Source: Agrypnus murinus
Taxonomy: Eukaryota > Arthropoda > Insecta > Coleoptera > Elateridae
Assembly (NCBI GenBank): GCA_929113105.1
Contig: OV816028.1
Span: 148,401,740 to 148,465,739 of the forward strand
DNA: 64,000 nucleotides
Direction of reading: 5' to 3'
The notes beneath the pieces are model-generated. The model saw nothing but the letters and a program-made list of their open reading frames with translations, was not told where the DNA came from and made no database searches. Below, in pieces: positions 44,154 through 57,484 of this stretch. The position numbers and the translations under genes are program-made. Positions within the stretch are counted from its first letter, which is position 1; every line of letters starts with the position of its first letter.

Positions 44154-47100
44154 GGACGACTGGAACACCATCGGAAGACCGACTTCAATGTTTGGTTGAG
44201 TTCAAGTTTTTACTTAGGCGGTACCGGTAACAAGTAATAGCAAAGAAAGTATTCTTTGCTAATACTTGCTTCGTATTGGTTTATTTTCATGTGGCAGAAC
44301 TACCGGCAATCGAATTGATAGCCGGTAAAATAATTAAAGAAATTTAGGTTCTGTCTATTAAGAACTTGTTTGCCTCTATTTACTAGTTAGCATAGTGCTT
44401 GGCGGCTAAGTGGAGTGAGGTTAGTATAACGCCCTTGTTTTAATAGTAGTAAGTTAATTAACAAATAGTTGTGAAAAAAGTTCTTAATTTATTCAAGACA
44501 TTTAATTCGTAAACATTTTTAAAAATGAAGGTGGGATTAGATTTTCAAGTTTTTGAAGAATCTTTTATCTGGTTACCTGATAATGGATAGTTGTATCTCA
44601 ATTTGTTCTTATCAACGACGCCTATTTATCTATTGTTTTTTACTACCACATTTACTGCGGACGGCTATTTAAAATATTTCAGACGCCCTAGATATTATTT
44701 TTGTATTTACTGTTACCGGCTATAAATTCGGTTACCATTAGTTCCGCAGCATTAAAATAAATCAATAAGAAATTTCTAGGCCAGTGTTCTTATTCGGTAG
44801 TGGGACGAGAAATCACAGTTAGAGTAAAGAAGTAGAGAGGAAATGTAAAATGCACTTGCTATCTTGCCATTATCCGTTGTGATGTCGCAGTTTCAAGTGA
44901 TGATTTTAGAGAACAACAATTAAGTAGTTGTAGCTGACTGTTAAATTTTACAATAGTTAATTTTTGACCAGAAATCGTTCTACTCTCATATTTATCAGAT
45001 ATTTAGTAATTCTATCAATAGTGGAAATGTTGCAGAGTTTCAGAATGAATATTCAAAAATAAATTTAAAATATTTTATGTAAATGAAAAATAACTGCTGA
45101 AATATTACATGTTAAATCAAAATGAAATTTATTTTCATCCGTAGATTTTAACGAGTAAAGCACACAAAACATTTTCAACATTAAATTTCTTTAAAAAGTA
45201 ATTTTTGATGATGTAGCAAAATTGAACTTAAAAAATTCTGTTCAATAGTTCATCAATTTGTAATTACAGAAATAAATAAAAATCATACTTACACAAACGT
45301 TAAATTTACTTCAAATTTATAGATAAAGTTTCTCTAACGAGTTTTTAGTGCTTCAGGATAATAGCAGGTATCCAGCGTGTAATTAAAAACTTGTAGAAGT
45401 TTCCCAATCTTTATACCAGAAAGTTTTAGTTTTAGACACGACCCTTAACCTTAAAAAAATCCCTTCAGAGACTTCTTCCCTTTCAGGAAAACTTTTCTTT
45501 TTCAAATAGAATATTATTAAACCAGATTTAGTACGAAATTGCAAATAGTATAATAGTTTCAGCGTTTAAGTAGAGATTTCAGGATAAAGTAAATGCGCTA
45601 AGAGGTTAAAACTTAATATCCTGTATGTCTCTCCGGCAAAATTAGACTGATAAGGAAATTAAGATTTACATCACGATGCTATTTAGATATTACCCTAAAT
45701 TTGTGCGTTCCATTAAATACCAAATGTGCATCCAGAGTCTATTTATATTGTCAAAAGCATCAGGTGTGCATGAAATATCTTTATGCATCACATAAACAGT
45801 TAACAAAGGTCCTTCTGCATTTGTATCCAGGTAGTATCTGCACGTGAAAAAGGATAACCTGCTACATCGTATCGATAAAAACAAGAATAACCCGGTTTCC
45901 TCAGCTCGGGCCTGCAGTCTAATATACAAAACGAGTTTGTGCTTTAGTTAATTTTGTTTACTTCACAGCCCGCGCGCGCGCAGTCTGTTCACTGTACGAC
46001 AAAGCATGAACTGATATCGCCCCGTGTTTATATAATACGTCGTTGACTGCGTCTCTATCACCCCCTTGGACTCGTCAAAAAGTTCATTAGAAACTTGGCT
46101 CGTTAGTAGTACATTGTGCGCCACGTTAATTCACCTTTATAAGAAGTGATTTGTCTGAATTAGCTCGATTTTGTGGTGTGCCTGAAACAAACCACCTTGT
46201 CACAGCTTCGAAATTTTCTGCACGTGCGGTTTTCCTACAAAATTTCAATACCGATGTTACAATATAATAGGGGAACAGGTATTGAATAACAAGCAAGGAA
46301 AACGTAATAGTAAATTATAGAACTGAAACGTACTCGTGTGCCCTTCAATAACTATGGATGCGATAAAAATTCAGACAAGAAGTTCATTTGAATGAATTGT
46401 TTTTACTTTTCGAACACATACTAGGAATAATCCTCCGTTCGGATTGTTGATTTTTTATTTAAATAAATGGGGATTGTAAAAATGTGTTAAATATTAAAAA
46501 CGTCTTCTTTACTTTTGGAACTTCAAGCGTTTAATCAATATTAATTAAAATCACTCTTAACTGGATACTTTAGAAAACCGTTCAATTATTTTGGAAATTA
46601 ACACATACTAAAGTATGAATTGTGTTCAATGATCATGTCAATAGTGACCGTGTCTTTTTTATCCGAAATATGAATAAAAGCTTTGTCCAAAAATAATATA
46701 AGTAAATCGGAATTTGATGACTTCTTTTTTCGCTGTCCATATAATACCGCTTCGTTATTTCTTGGCACTCCTTCCTTTCATCTTCTTCGTCTTAGCATAG
46801 CCCACTCTTCACTCTCTACGCCTTCTCTTAGTCCTCTTTAGGTCTTGTCTTCGTACTCTCTTTGTAACGGGCTCATGATTACGAATATTTAATGCATAAA
46901 AGAGAAAATCATAGAATAACTAAATAAAATCTTTATTTCAAGTTCTACATTTAGAAAAGGGTTATTGCTTGTGTAAAAATAACTCGATTCACACCTGTAT
47001 CAAGTTTCTTTCTTGCTTATGTATGCAGACCACTTCGTTTATTGTATGGTCAACCTTTTTCTTTTATCTTAATCAAACATATTTATTTAAAGCATGCTAA

Positions 47101-47522
47101 TAAATTTATCAACGTGTACAATTTATGATGAGCATGGGTAAAATAATGTGTTTACCTTGAGCCAAACTTTTTTGATATTAAATGTTTACAAAAGAATAAA
47201 CTGCCTTCGGAAGTATACTTTACATTTTATGAAGCATAATCACACTAAGGGTCGCCGGTCTACTTTATTATTATTATTATTTGTTAATAATTATAATGAA
47301 TATAGGTAATCGCAAATGCGTGCAGTTTTATACTTATTTGTGTTTTATTTTTATCTGCGACAATGGCGTCACTAGCAAAATAGGTCCAGTTGCATCTTTT
47401 TAATCACTACGACTATTTAATTGCGTGTACGTGCGTTTGCATCAAAAACCTCCTGCTTAATTTTCGCGACTAAATAACCGCGCAACAAAAATCTACTACT
47501 GTACTATTATTATTAGTTAAGA
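44154..47522. other. No gene recognised
   Basis: Mostly AT-rich. Points of note are a CG alternation CCCGCGCGCGCGCAG (45,969-45,983) shortly before a TATA-like TTTATATAATAC (46,027-46,038), and a pyrimidine-rich strand at 46,750-46,860. A 79-codon minus-strand frame at 45,690-45,929 has no recognised domain. A promoter at ~46.0 kb is possible but unsupported by any coding region. Confidence 0.4.
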
Positions 47523-48345
47523 GTTTTTTCATCCTTTTTAAATTTCCACGAATTTATTTTAATATGCTAGGATAAAGAATGAAAGTTTCTAAATAAAAAT
47601 GTAGCTGAAATTCTTTCAGTAGAAACATAAATTGTTGCAAGAATTATTTTATTCTTTTTAAGTTTCCAGGAATTTATTTTCTAGGACAATGAATAAAGGT
47701 TTGTAAATACAACTGTAAGTTAAATTCTTTCAATAGAAAAAGAAATTCACCATTTTTAAATTTCCACGCATTCATTTTATTATTCGAGGACGACGAATGA
47801 AGATTTATAAATAAAAATGTAGGTTAAATTCTTTCAATAGAAAAAGAACTTGTTCCAAGCAGTATTTACCGTTTTTTTTTAATTTCCACAAATTAATTTT
47901 ATTATATAAGCATGTGGGTTTGGATTGGTAATTTTTTCAATGTAAGACATTATAGTCTGATTTCGCTGCTGCAGCTCGGCTAACTGTTCTATGTTCTTGT
48001 TCTCTACCATAACGCTTGTCGACGGTCATTATTTGTGGGTTTGGATTGGTAATTGGTTATAAACTCCACTAATATAGTATGAAAGAGTTTTATTGACAAG
48101 AGGTTACACGAATTATTATTGACAGTCAAAAATTAATATCTTATTAATTTATTCTGCTAGCTTGATTATGTATTCTAATTTCATTGTATGCCTGCATACT
48201 CCACAAGCACACCGACTGAAAGTTTGTAAATAAAAATGTTGGTTAAACCCTATTAATAGAAAAATAACTTGTTCCAAGAATTATTTTTCCTTTTTTAAAA
48301 CTTCTACGAATTTTTGTAAATAAGAATGTAGGTTATGTAGGTTAT
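47523..48345 (+). repeat. ~110-125-bp tandem repeat, 4-5 units, interrupted by an insert
   Basis: Units start at about 47,537, 47,648 and 47,749, with a fourth starting near 47,871. Each has the order TTTTTAAATTTCCACGAATT, ATTTTAT-type, GAATGAAAGTTTGTAAATA, AAAATGTAGGTTAAATTCTT, TCAATAGAAAAAGAA, CTTGTTCCAAGAATTATT. The fourth breaks off near 47,910 and resumes near 48,215. The ~300-bp insert has GTGGGTTTGGATTGGTAAT at 47,913 and again at 48,033, and may carry a short TSD (AAGCA on both sides). A final partial unit ends near 48,345. Confidence 0.7.
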
Positions 48346-50509
48346 GACATGTGGAAAATGTTCAAATATCTTATATAGCTTATATTCTTAGGGGTTCAAA
48401 ATTGGCATACAACAGCTATTTGTTTTTAAATTCGCTCCAAAATATTATTTGTCTTATAATCGATGCGGTCTTATTTTCGAGTAAATACGGTATTATAATA
48501 CTAAAAATGCTTTTATTACAATGAAAACAATAGTCACAAATGAGAGCTTTTCGAGTATTTTAGACAATTAAATAATCGCAGAAATTATTGTAAGTAATAC
48601 ATATAAATAAATAAAAATAAAGTGATTATAGGCATTTATTTATGTAAATACATTAAAATTATAAGTTATTAAAAATTCAGTTGTTTTAATAAAATATAGT
48701 TTTTAAATTTAAAACTTGTATAAAATTTTGTTCATGTTTATTAACTAAATACTAAAAACTTTACTTATTGCTACTTATACAAATATTACTTAAAAGATAA
48801 CTACAAACAAAAAAAAACAACTAGAAACATAGATACAGTCACTACTAAAAAGCAAAACAGTCCCAAAACAAAAACGTAAGAAACATCCTTTGCAAGGACA
48901 GAACATTAATATGCGTTGAATGATTACACAATATTTTTTAAATCTCGCCACATTTTTAAGTGGATTAGTCAATGGGTTTAATTTTCTGGACCCTTTATCA
49001 TAAAGATTAAAAACATTCCAGTAACTACTTTCAAGATATAATCCTTTGAGTATACCCAAATTTGTACCTGTTACCTGTTAATTTATTTGGCCTGTAACTG
49101 CTGGAAACTTTACCTGAAAGTGAATAAATCCGTCCTAAACATTGAGTTTCATTTTGCTAACTTCATCTTTCTCATAAGATTTTGCACCTGCCTGCATTTT
49201 TAGATAAACTATGAGAGCAGATTTTGTTCAACTTTGTTATTGGTTATACTTATATCAAGTTTTAACTTATGGATGAATAAAACCTCATTGAATATAATAA
49301 TCGCCCCTCTTTACATTTTAAAGTTTATGAACGTTTTTGGCTCATGAGTGATGTTTGTTTAGTATGGATACCACACATTGTTCCGTTCTCTTCGCGAGAA
49401 TGGACTGTTCCGTTGCCCGATTGCTATAAATTTAGAAAGAGAAGCTTTATGTGATTTAAAATATGTGCTCTGGTGGTTTAGTAATCTTATTGTATCTGTT
49501 ACGTTTTATATCTTTACTGGAAATTAAGCATTGCTGTACTCAATCTAGAAGTTCCCCGTTTAGTCTTTTGGTTAATTTAACGCGATGCGATAAGCAATTA
49601 ACAACGTAGTGTTGGCATCTAGCCTTTTGATTCCTGAAATCCTGCGTAAAGAATTCATAATAAACATTAGACTTTGATAATCTCCAACTCTAAAAAGGTC
49701 GAAATAAACTTCCCCTTTCTTTTCAAAAACAACTAACAAATAGATGATTCAAATTCGTTCTAGCAATAATTTAATCAATCAACTACAATAATACAAAAAA
49801 CTTTAATAATTTAATAAGTGGAAATAATTGTGAAGTTTAAAACTTTATTTTATTAAGAAAGTTCAGAACTGTCCTTCGTTTTTTAGTAGCAATGTTAAAG
49901 TAAGGCTTTTTTGTGGTGTTAAAACAAAAGGCAATTAAGCGTTGGTGTTCCTTTGGATTAATTTTGACGACTAAAGTACTGTTAGGTAATTTTGTTAACT
50001 AAGTATTATTGAACTACGCTGAAAGAAATTAACAAAAACTTAAAATGGTAATTTAGAATGGGGATCCCTAATTAGGCTTACTATATGATCTTTTTTGATT
50101 TTTGTGTTTAAACAAAACAAAAACGGGCATATTTATCATACTTTGTATGTCTTGTGTTTTATTTACAAACATTTGATCCCAATGAACTTTATCTAATAAA
50201 TCAGAATAAGACACAATTAACCACCTGCTGCAGATTGACTCAACAAATTGTAGTCATTTTTTAGGGCCATAAAAATACGGAATTATTTTCCCAAACTGTA
50301 GATTCCAGTTGTAATTTTTTTTCTAAACAATTATAACAAATAATTTGGGTGGCGCCTTTATAATGTTGTTTATTTATTCCTGTGTTTATTATTGTTACAA
50401 ATCGGATCCCATTTATGGAGCTGATAGTTTGTTTTAATAGTTACAAATTGGTGGGTTTTACGGACCTAGTTACGGGACTTCTATGTTTATTGTTAAAAGT
50501 ACATCTTCG
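48346..50509. other. No gene recognised
   Basis: AT-rich. An 89-codon minus-strand frame at 48,790-49,059 shows no motif. Confidence 0.5.
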
Positions 50510-50780
50510 TTGTCCATATGTCATCTCTTCATGTTCTCTTCGCCCATTTTTTGTTTTCTCTTCGTCTTATCCTCTTTGTTCTCGGTGCGTACTTTCTTTC
50601 TCTATTCTTCGTCTTTTCTGTGACATGCATACGGCGTCGTTTTGTCCTCTTTTTGTTCTCTGTTTGCATTTTGTGTCCTTCCTATGTCCTCTTTTTATTC
50701 TCTCATTATTTCTTCGTCCTACCTTTGCTAGGTCATTTTTTTGATAATCTGTTTGTCCTTTCTTTGCCTTCTGTTCGTTC
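50510..50780 (+). repeat. Pyrimidine-rich, low-complexity TGTCCTCTTTTT-like stretch
   Basis: Repeated GTCCTCTTT, TTCTCTTCGTC and TTTGTTCTC words make one strand almost pyrimidine-only over ~270 bp. The Lys/Arg/Gln-rich minus-strand frame and the two Phe/Leu/Ser-rich plus-strand frames across it are products of this composition and are not annotated as genes. Confidence 0.6.
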
Positions 50781-53502
50781 ACAATTTTTTTTTATCTCGA
50801 TTTACTATTTCCAACTAATAAAGAACGTTTAAAAAGAAATAACTATGATAGATTTCGCTAATTTCTACGAGTTTTTTGATACCGATTTATGTGCATCTGT
50901 CGGTGGATGGAGAAACATTATAATCACTGTAAGCTTGAGAAAGCGAATCCAGAAATTTATTTACGTTGATTTATTGAATAATTAGTTGAGAATTATTTTT
51001 GTATGCTTTGTTACTGTGATGTTTACTTATTTTTTATTAATGTTTTCTGAAAGATTTTCTCGTTTTAATTTGGAAACAGCCCAAATTAAAGAATTTTCTA
51101 AATTGTAGTATTTTCTAGTACGAGATGGCGCTCATAAACAACCGTAGTTCAATTTAAATCAGCTAACCTTTCAATTTTCCCATGCCCCCGAGGACTTATC
51201 TCTTACCGAACTTGACTAGCTCAGCCGTAGTAATCGAATTAAACTCAAGTCTAACGTCCAGTATGAAGTTGTGCCGTTTAAACGTTTTGCTACACTTTGG
51301 CTCACAATGGTGGTGTTTTGGCTTCACCTTGTCTACTTTTTATTCGCTGACCTGTTTTAACGTGATTGTTTTACATTTTATGTACAGATCTTTGCTTAGA
51401 AGAAACTATATGTTTGAATTTCTTGTGAATAATAAACGTTACAATCATTTCTTACTCTTGAAGTACATGCATTGTATTTTCATTCATTCATTCATTCATG
51501 TGTCTCGGTACATTTTTTCTGTGGAGACAGCCAGCGCTACCTAGCGCTGGATGACCCAACCCCTATTGAACTACGCGATGTAAGAGAGAGAGGTGAGGAT
51601 CCGAGCTTGAATTCTTTTTTCATTTAAATTTTTCATTTCGTTAGTTACTAAAGCTTACCCATTAGGGTAAGCAGTTGGCACCTAGTGTAATACTAACTTT
51701 ATAATTTTGTTCCAGGTAAGGCTGTTATCAATTACTTTGAAACAATCGATGTCTAGTTAACGTACAAGTCGATGTACAAGTGTAGTGAGCGAAACAAAAT
51801 ATTTTAAAATGTCACCAATGCTACTTTTTATTACTTAAAATATGGATACCTATATAGTACAGTAGTACACCATACCTTGGGTACGTTTTCAAATAAGGAA
51901 TGGACCTTAGAGCTACATTGTACAGCTTAAAGGAACTAAAATTGAAGAAGCAAGTGTTAAAAATAAATTTAAATCTTTTAGATTATTTATATACAATAAA
52001 TTAGTATAAACATAAAGAACTAAAACAAACTAAACTTGATAATAAATTTTTTGCTAGTGAAAGCGACGTTCTCGATCATTCTGACGTGTTTTATTGTTTC
52101 AAAAAATAATATTATAGTACTATGAAATGAATGCCGTTTCTGAATGATCCAATGATGAATCCATACTCCGCAACTTTCTGAATTCATGCGTCCGAACTAC
52201 GCTTTAAGGTTTTACTTTCTTGATCTACCACCAACACGTATAACCTTGAACTTCAGAAGGAGGTGGGGTGTTGGACCCAGACTAATCATGGATGTGACGT
52301 GTTATAGGGAGTGGTTAGCCCTATCAGCTTGAATTAATCACTTAACTAAAGAATTCTTAACAGGTTGCACTTGTTGGTCAGTTCTGATTGTTATGAGGTG
52401 GGAACATGAATGGACTATTGACGCAATGGAAGCTGGTGAAATTCAGTTTCAGCGCTATAAATGCACAATACGGAGCTGTTAATCGATTAACCGATTAATC
52501 GGATAAATTGATTTTGTGCTAGTCAAATGTGTCTGGATGTGTATGGATAACGAAACTGTACGGAATATTAGAACAAACCTTACAAAATTGAATAATTGAA
52601 AAACTTAAAAACAAAAAGGCACTAGAATTTAATCAAAAATACTTGTCTTCTTAATCGCATATAATATTATAATGATGTCAAAAGACTTTAATTCTAATTG
52701 TATATGTATTTAATTGCCCTCTTGATAGGTGCCTATAATCTTCACATGTGATACATTTGAATAAAATGTTATTTATTCAATATAAACAAATATTGCAATT
52801 ATTTTTTATCTTTTATATGCCTTTTTTAGTACCTAAATTAAAGAATAATAAAAATATAAACTTGGTTTTTAGTGAAGAATGTGTTTATAAAAACTCTGCT
52901 TTAAATCAACCTTAATATATAGAGGTACAGAATTTTAACCAAAACATCTCAAGACAATTGTTTAGCCTTACTTTGGACTCCTTGGTAAAGAAAATTTGTT
53001 TACAAATTATGTACCTCTCATCTTCCGTTTTCTATTTATACAAACCGGGAAATAACATTAATAGGAAAAGATTCTATTGATGACATTTATTTGATGACCA
53101 ATCAAGCCATGTGGTAGTCCAAGATAGTAGCGATGGATGTAGCCATGAACATTATACATGACTCGTTTGGCATTAAATGGATATTACCACTACAGTCATT
53201 TCATATTAATGGATTTTCACGATTTGCATAAATAGAAACCGCAAGATGATAAGTGGAACATTTGGATAAATAAAATTAAAATTTACAGAAAATATAAAAG
53301 TACTTTTTATATAATATCTTCTCCTGAAGAAGCTTTATATAATTGCGAGCGAAACGTTTAGTTATGGTTATAAATATGAAAAGGTGAAATCATGGAAGTC
53401 CATTTCTTTTTTGACTGGTCGCAAAACGGAACTGTTTTTTTGTACTGTAAACTACACATTTGAAGAACAATTTAGAATACTTCTTTGTACTGTAGTGTTT
53501 AG
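50781..53502. other. No gene recognised
   Basis: A plus-strand frame of 120 codons at 51,182-51,544 ends in a (CATT)5 microsatellite (about 51,479-51,498) and has no domain. A TTTTGTTCCAG|GTAAGG word at 51,705-51,723 resembles fused splice sites without exon context. The rest is AT-rich. Confidence 0.4.
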
Positions 53503-53717
53503 AAGGTTAAATATGTGAATACAGGTTGCTTGTGTGTGGTCTTGTACACTACTTATATGTTATCTCTTGTAGAAGACAATAAAAGACATGTTTACTTCTA
53601 TGAGATATTTATTTTTACTTTCTGTTGATTACTGTTGTCATGGCAATCACTTAGCATGCAATGCCTTCTTGAGGTAATATAGATGTAATGACTGATTTTA
53701 TGATGAATATCATTACA
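53503..53717 (+). repeat. Left terminal direct repeat of the TRIM-like element
   Basis: Begins AAGGTTAAATATGTGAATAC and ends GAATATCATTACA. It contains AAGACAATAAAAG (poly(A)-signal-like). It is followed by TTACACCCCGGGTAAA, which does not match a common primer-binding site that I recognise. Confidence 0.85.
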
Positions 53718-54337
53718 TTACACCCCGGGTAAAAAAAGGCTGAACATGTACCAAAAGAAATGGGCCATGAGTCAAAAGGGCATTTAATGCATTCCTCAAC
53801 AAAAAAAATAGCATACATTAATGTCGTACTTGTATGTAGCGGTATGTTTAATGTATACTAGCTACAAAAGAATTGAGGTCGTTTGCATCTTTTCAATGGT
53901 TCCTTACATGCTAAGACAATAAAACATATGTTAAGAATTAAGTGCTAATAATCAAAGAATTGAAAAGCCTTTGCTGCTGGTAGCTATTAGTAGGCATCAA
54001 TTGCTTAAGGCAAAACATGAGTTGCTTATCGCAAGGTGTTGCCGCAAACTTAACCTAATTAAAATAAACTTGATGTACAGGAATCACTTGTTAGGACGTT
54101 CTGTAATTCTTACTAAAAAGAAAGAAATAAAATTTAGGAACGTGAACAAAACCAAGGAACAACATAATAAGTGCTTCGTGAACAAGTGATGCTTGCGTTA
54201 CGATTTATTTGTTGTAACTTTTAAGATTAAAAATAACTATGCTAATTGAATCTAAAAGCGTTAGCTTAAGTAGTATGTTTGTGGTCAACATTGATAAATG
54301 TAGTTATAGTATTCATTTTATCCGTAGGAAAGGAAGG

Positions 54338-54552
54338 AAGGTTAAATGTGGGAATACAGGTTGCTTGTGTGTGGTCTTGTACACTACTTATATGTTATCT
54401 CTTGTAGAAGACAATAAAAGAAATGTTTACTTCTATCAGATATTTATTTTTACTTTTTGTTGATTACTGTTGTCATGGCAATCACTTAGCATGCAATGCC
54501 TTCTTGAGGTAGTATAGATGTAATGACTGATTTTATGATGAATATCATTACA
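54338..54552 (+). repeat. Right terminal direct repeat of the TRIM-like element
   Basis: Begins AAGGTTAAATGTGGGAATAC and ends GAATATCATTACA, the same length as the left repeat. The purine-only stretch immediately before it fits a polypurine tract and gives the element a plus-strand orientation. Confidence 0.85.
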
Positions 54553-56454
54553 GTACCTGACTATTGAGAATTTGACGATTGGCTGATTATGATAATATCC
54601 ATCGAGACTAATTGAAAAAAATCGTTTGATCAATTTTTAAAGAGATCTTAGACACTCGAATTTGGGAGGGAGAGTTTTTTACATTTTCTTTATACATTTT
54701 TTAAAATTGAATCCCATGGATATTAGAATTTTCCATAAAATGATGACCAATCTTCCTGTAAAGCCCAAATCTCAAAAAGATAATCTACTGTAAAATCGTG
54801 GGATACTTTTCATTTGTATAGTTTTCTAGCGTAATTTTTCGTAGTTATTTTCTTTTAGTTTACTTTTAAAACATTTACTTGACATGATTATGAACAGATT
54901 GATCATCCGGATAGCCCACGTGGCTACCTTTTATTATAATTTATTGTTCTTTGTGTTAACGACATTTTAATTATTTTGAAACACGTGTTAAACTGTGCAT
55001 AGTTAATTAACTGTTATCTCTGAGCTTCTTATCAGTTATTTATATTGGACTACTATTGGACATTTAATTATTTGTTATTCGACAGAATTATTTATCTTGT
55101 AAAAAGGGTTCGCAAAATAGAAATCGTTATTATTCCTGTAAACGGTACTTTCCCTGAAGTTCTTTTACAAAAACAACAATAAAACAGGAGAGATTAATCT
55201 GATACATTTCACATTTCCGTTGTACTCCATTCAATTGGCGATAAAAGTTCAATGCTCTTCAAAATAAATTACTAATGTTCACATGCATTTCGACATTTTA
55301 AAACCGAACAAGAAAATGCAATTTGAAAACTTTTCAGCAGCATTCAGTGTAATTCCTGGGAGTTGTATAAATTGTTCGTTTCGGTATGGAATCTCAAGTG
55401 CGCGTTTAAATAGTTTAGTAAATTTTAATCAAGTTATTAAAGTAGAATTTTCTTGTGCAATTATTAGTAAATATTAAAGTTGGTTAACTACACTCACCCT
55501 GCATTAATATATATTTTCCATTAGGAGTCACTTTTCAAATAAGCAGACAACGTAAAGAAAAAAAATGGAAGTTATACATTTTTTTAAGATCAGTTATCGT
55601 TTATCCCTTTTCCTTCTAACAAATAAACAGTGGACCGAGGAAAATGAATTCGACGGTGACAGGACGGCAGGATTAAGCCACATCCTGAGATTTATTAGGA
55701 ACACTCCGACTTCAGTAGCGCTACTGAAAATCGAGGTGTATTTTTATACCCACTTTAATCCGGAATTTTCCCGGAAGTCGACAACTTCTTTTTACCTCAG
55801 TTGAAAAGAAAATTGGAAAAATTACGATTTTCATACTTATTAATACTTTTTTTTTTGCTTTATAACAAGAAAAAATAAGAAATATGAAAGTAGAGTAAAT
55901 ATATAAAAAAATTTCGTGCAATATTGTTGAGGATAAATCAGGCATTATGTATAAGGGGCGTCAAATAAGTCAGCTGGGTACTGATTCTTTTGTTAGTTTA
56001 GATAAAAAAAGAAAATATTTAGAATAATAACAAACAAATGTTTTCGAGATTTATAATAGCATTTTTAACACGTTTATTTATGTTAGTTTTATTATCTTAA
56101 ATAATTTAATATCTGAAGATTAGATTATCAGGTGATGACGTTCAAAAGTAATTAACTTAGCAGTTAATTGAATATTGATTAATAAATTGAACAAAAATTA
56201 AATATAACCAAAAATAAAAATTAATATTGAATCGGAAACTTTCAGGAAATGAGTTTTCTTCCTTTACTTCAAAATTCTTTTTAGATTGCTTTGCTTTTTC
56301 AATACTTTCAGGTATCTTTGTAAAAAAATTTGATTAAAAAGTTAAACTAGATAATGATGGAATTGTTAATCTCCGAATGACCCGAAAATGTTGATCATTG
56401 TCATATTAGCTCTTGCAGCTAATGTTATTTGTTAAATTCAGAGAGTTTCGGAGT
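54553..56454. other. No gene recognised
   Basis: AT-rich. Frames at 55.28-55.48, 55.57-55.80 and 55.72-55.95 kb are short and mutually overlapping, without motifs. Confidence 0.5.
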
Positions 56455-56545
56455 CATGACAATTTTTATATTCCCGGGTATAAAGACTTAAAAACTCCCA
56501 ATTTCCGAATTCCCGGGAATCCCGGAGAGTAATTTTACGTAGTGT
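56455..56545 (-). repeat. CCGGGATTCCCG-type dispersed repeat, copy 2
   Basis: On the minus strand it begins GTAAAATTACTCTCCGGGAT and later has ACCCGGGAATA and AAAATTGTCATGACTCCG. These line up with copy 1 at 33,032 with an internal length difference. A weaker relative (CCCCGAGACTCGAGACAATA) is at 58,443-58,462. Confidence 0.55.
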
Positions 56546-56919
56546 TATATAATATTTTTATTATTGTACAGACACACGACACGTAATAAATACGCATAAA
56601 ACACAACTCACTACTTTCTTACCTTTAATTAAAATAATTGCTACGGCTAAATAAAATTGTTCTGAAAAGTCAAACTCTCCATAATTTTGAGACCCTCAGG
56701 CGTTCGCTTCAATAGGGCACTAAATTATAATTTGTCTAGGAACACAGTAATATAAAACAGATGCACATAGCAATCTTTCAACAGTTACCACATATATTTA
56801 TTTTATAATCTGAACAAATAAAAAAAATGAAACAAAAAGAAAATTTAAACTAGACACCAAAATTTTCTTTATATTAATTCCAAAGTTTTTTTTACATATT
56901 TGTGGCCATAAACGTCCCA

Positions 56920-57137
56920 AATGTATAATAATAATAGTAATAACTGCTACACCTATAACCCGGAAACCAGTCCCCAGAAGCTATAAAGTTTGTGCTGGAG
57001 GGAGGAGTTATTATTATTATTATTATTATTACGTAGGCCCAACGTGCGGCTGCAGCCGACTAAAGATAGAACAGCGCAAATCCCACATTTGTGTCACAGC
57101 TAAAGAAAAACTGCAGAAAACCTTAACCAGCTCTGGG
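56920..57137 (-). mobile_element. tRNA-derived SINE, second family, copy 2 (headless)
   Basis: Shares body and tail with 22,892-23,157: GGTTAAGGTTTTCTGCAG, GCTGTGACACAAATGTGGG, GGGCCTACGTAAT, and TAGCTTCTGGGG toward an (ATT)n tail. It stops at about 57,137, where the tRNA-like head should begin; the sequence then changes to GGGGGTAGGTACTAGG. A 5'-truncated copy is normal for LINE-mobilised SINEs. An internal (ATT)n expansion at 57,006-57,031 distinguishes it from copy 1. Confidence 0.75.
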
Positions 57138-57484
57138 GGTAGGTACTAGGTACCGGTACTGTATTGTTATAAATTCCCAAATATCTGCTCTCTGCTTTCG
57201 CCCGTCTCGACAATGAAATCAAGAAACTATGTTATTGACTTCTTTCAAATATTTCCATATAAACTTTACTAAGTTTATATGGATTTTATTTATGTAATAG
57301 TGGTAAGTAAATTAATTTTATAATTAGAGTCCGCATTCATTTATAAAGTTCAGTAAAAATTTGATAATTTTTCTTTATATCAAAATATAAAATTTCCATC
57401 ACAAAATAAATTGACACTTGATTAAGTTAAAGCATTTGTTAATTAAAAAACTTATATTTACTGACACAATTATATTTTGTATAA

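Larger units (their letters stand above)
53503..54552 (+). mobile_element. Miniature LTR element (TRIM-like) with near-identical terminal repeats
   Basis: Two direct repeats of 215 bp each (53,503-53,717 and 54,338-54,552) differ at six positions by my count. They enclose ~620 bp without a convincing gene; a 72-codon basic frame at 53,971-54,189 has no recognised domain. Each repeat has a TATA-like ACTTATATG, an AATAAA signal and ends in ATTACA. The right repeat is preceded by a purine tract AGGAAAGGAAGGAAGG, as expected of a polypurine tract. A clear TSD or primer-binding site was not found. The terminal-repeat similarity implies a fairly young insertion. Confidence 0.7.

Noticed and set aside
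50382..50832. Overlapping ORFs of 71-120 codons on both strands
   Set aside because: They follow from the pyrimidine-rich low-complexity sequence (Phe/Leu/Ser one way, Lys/Arg/Gln the other).
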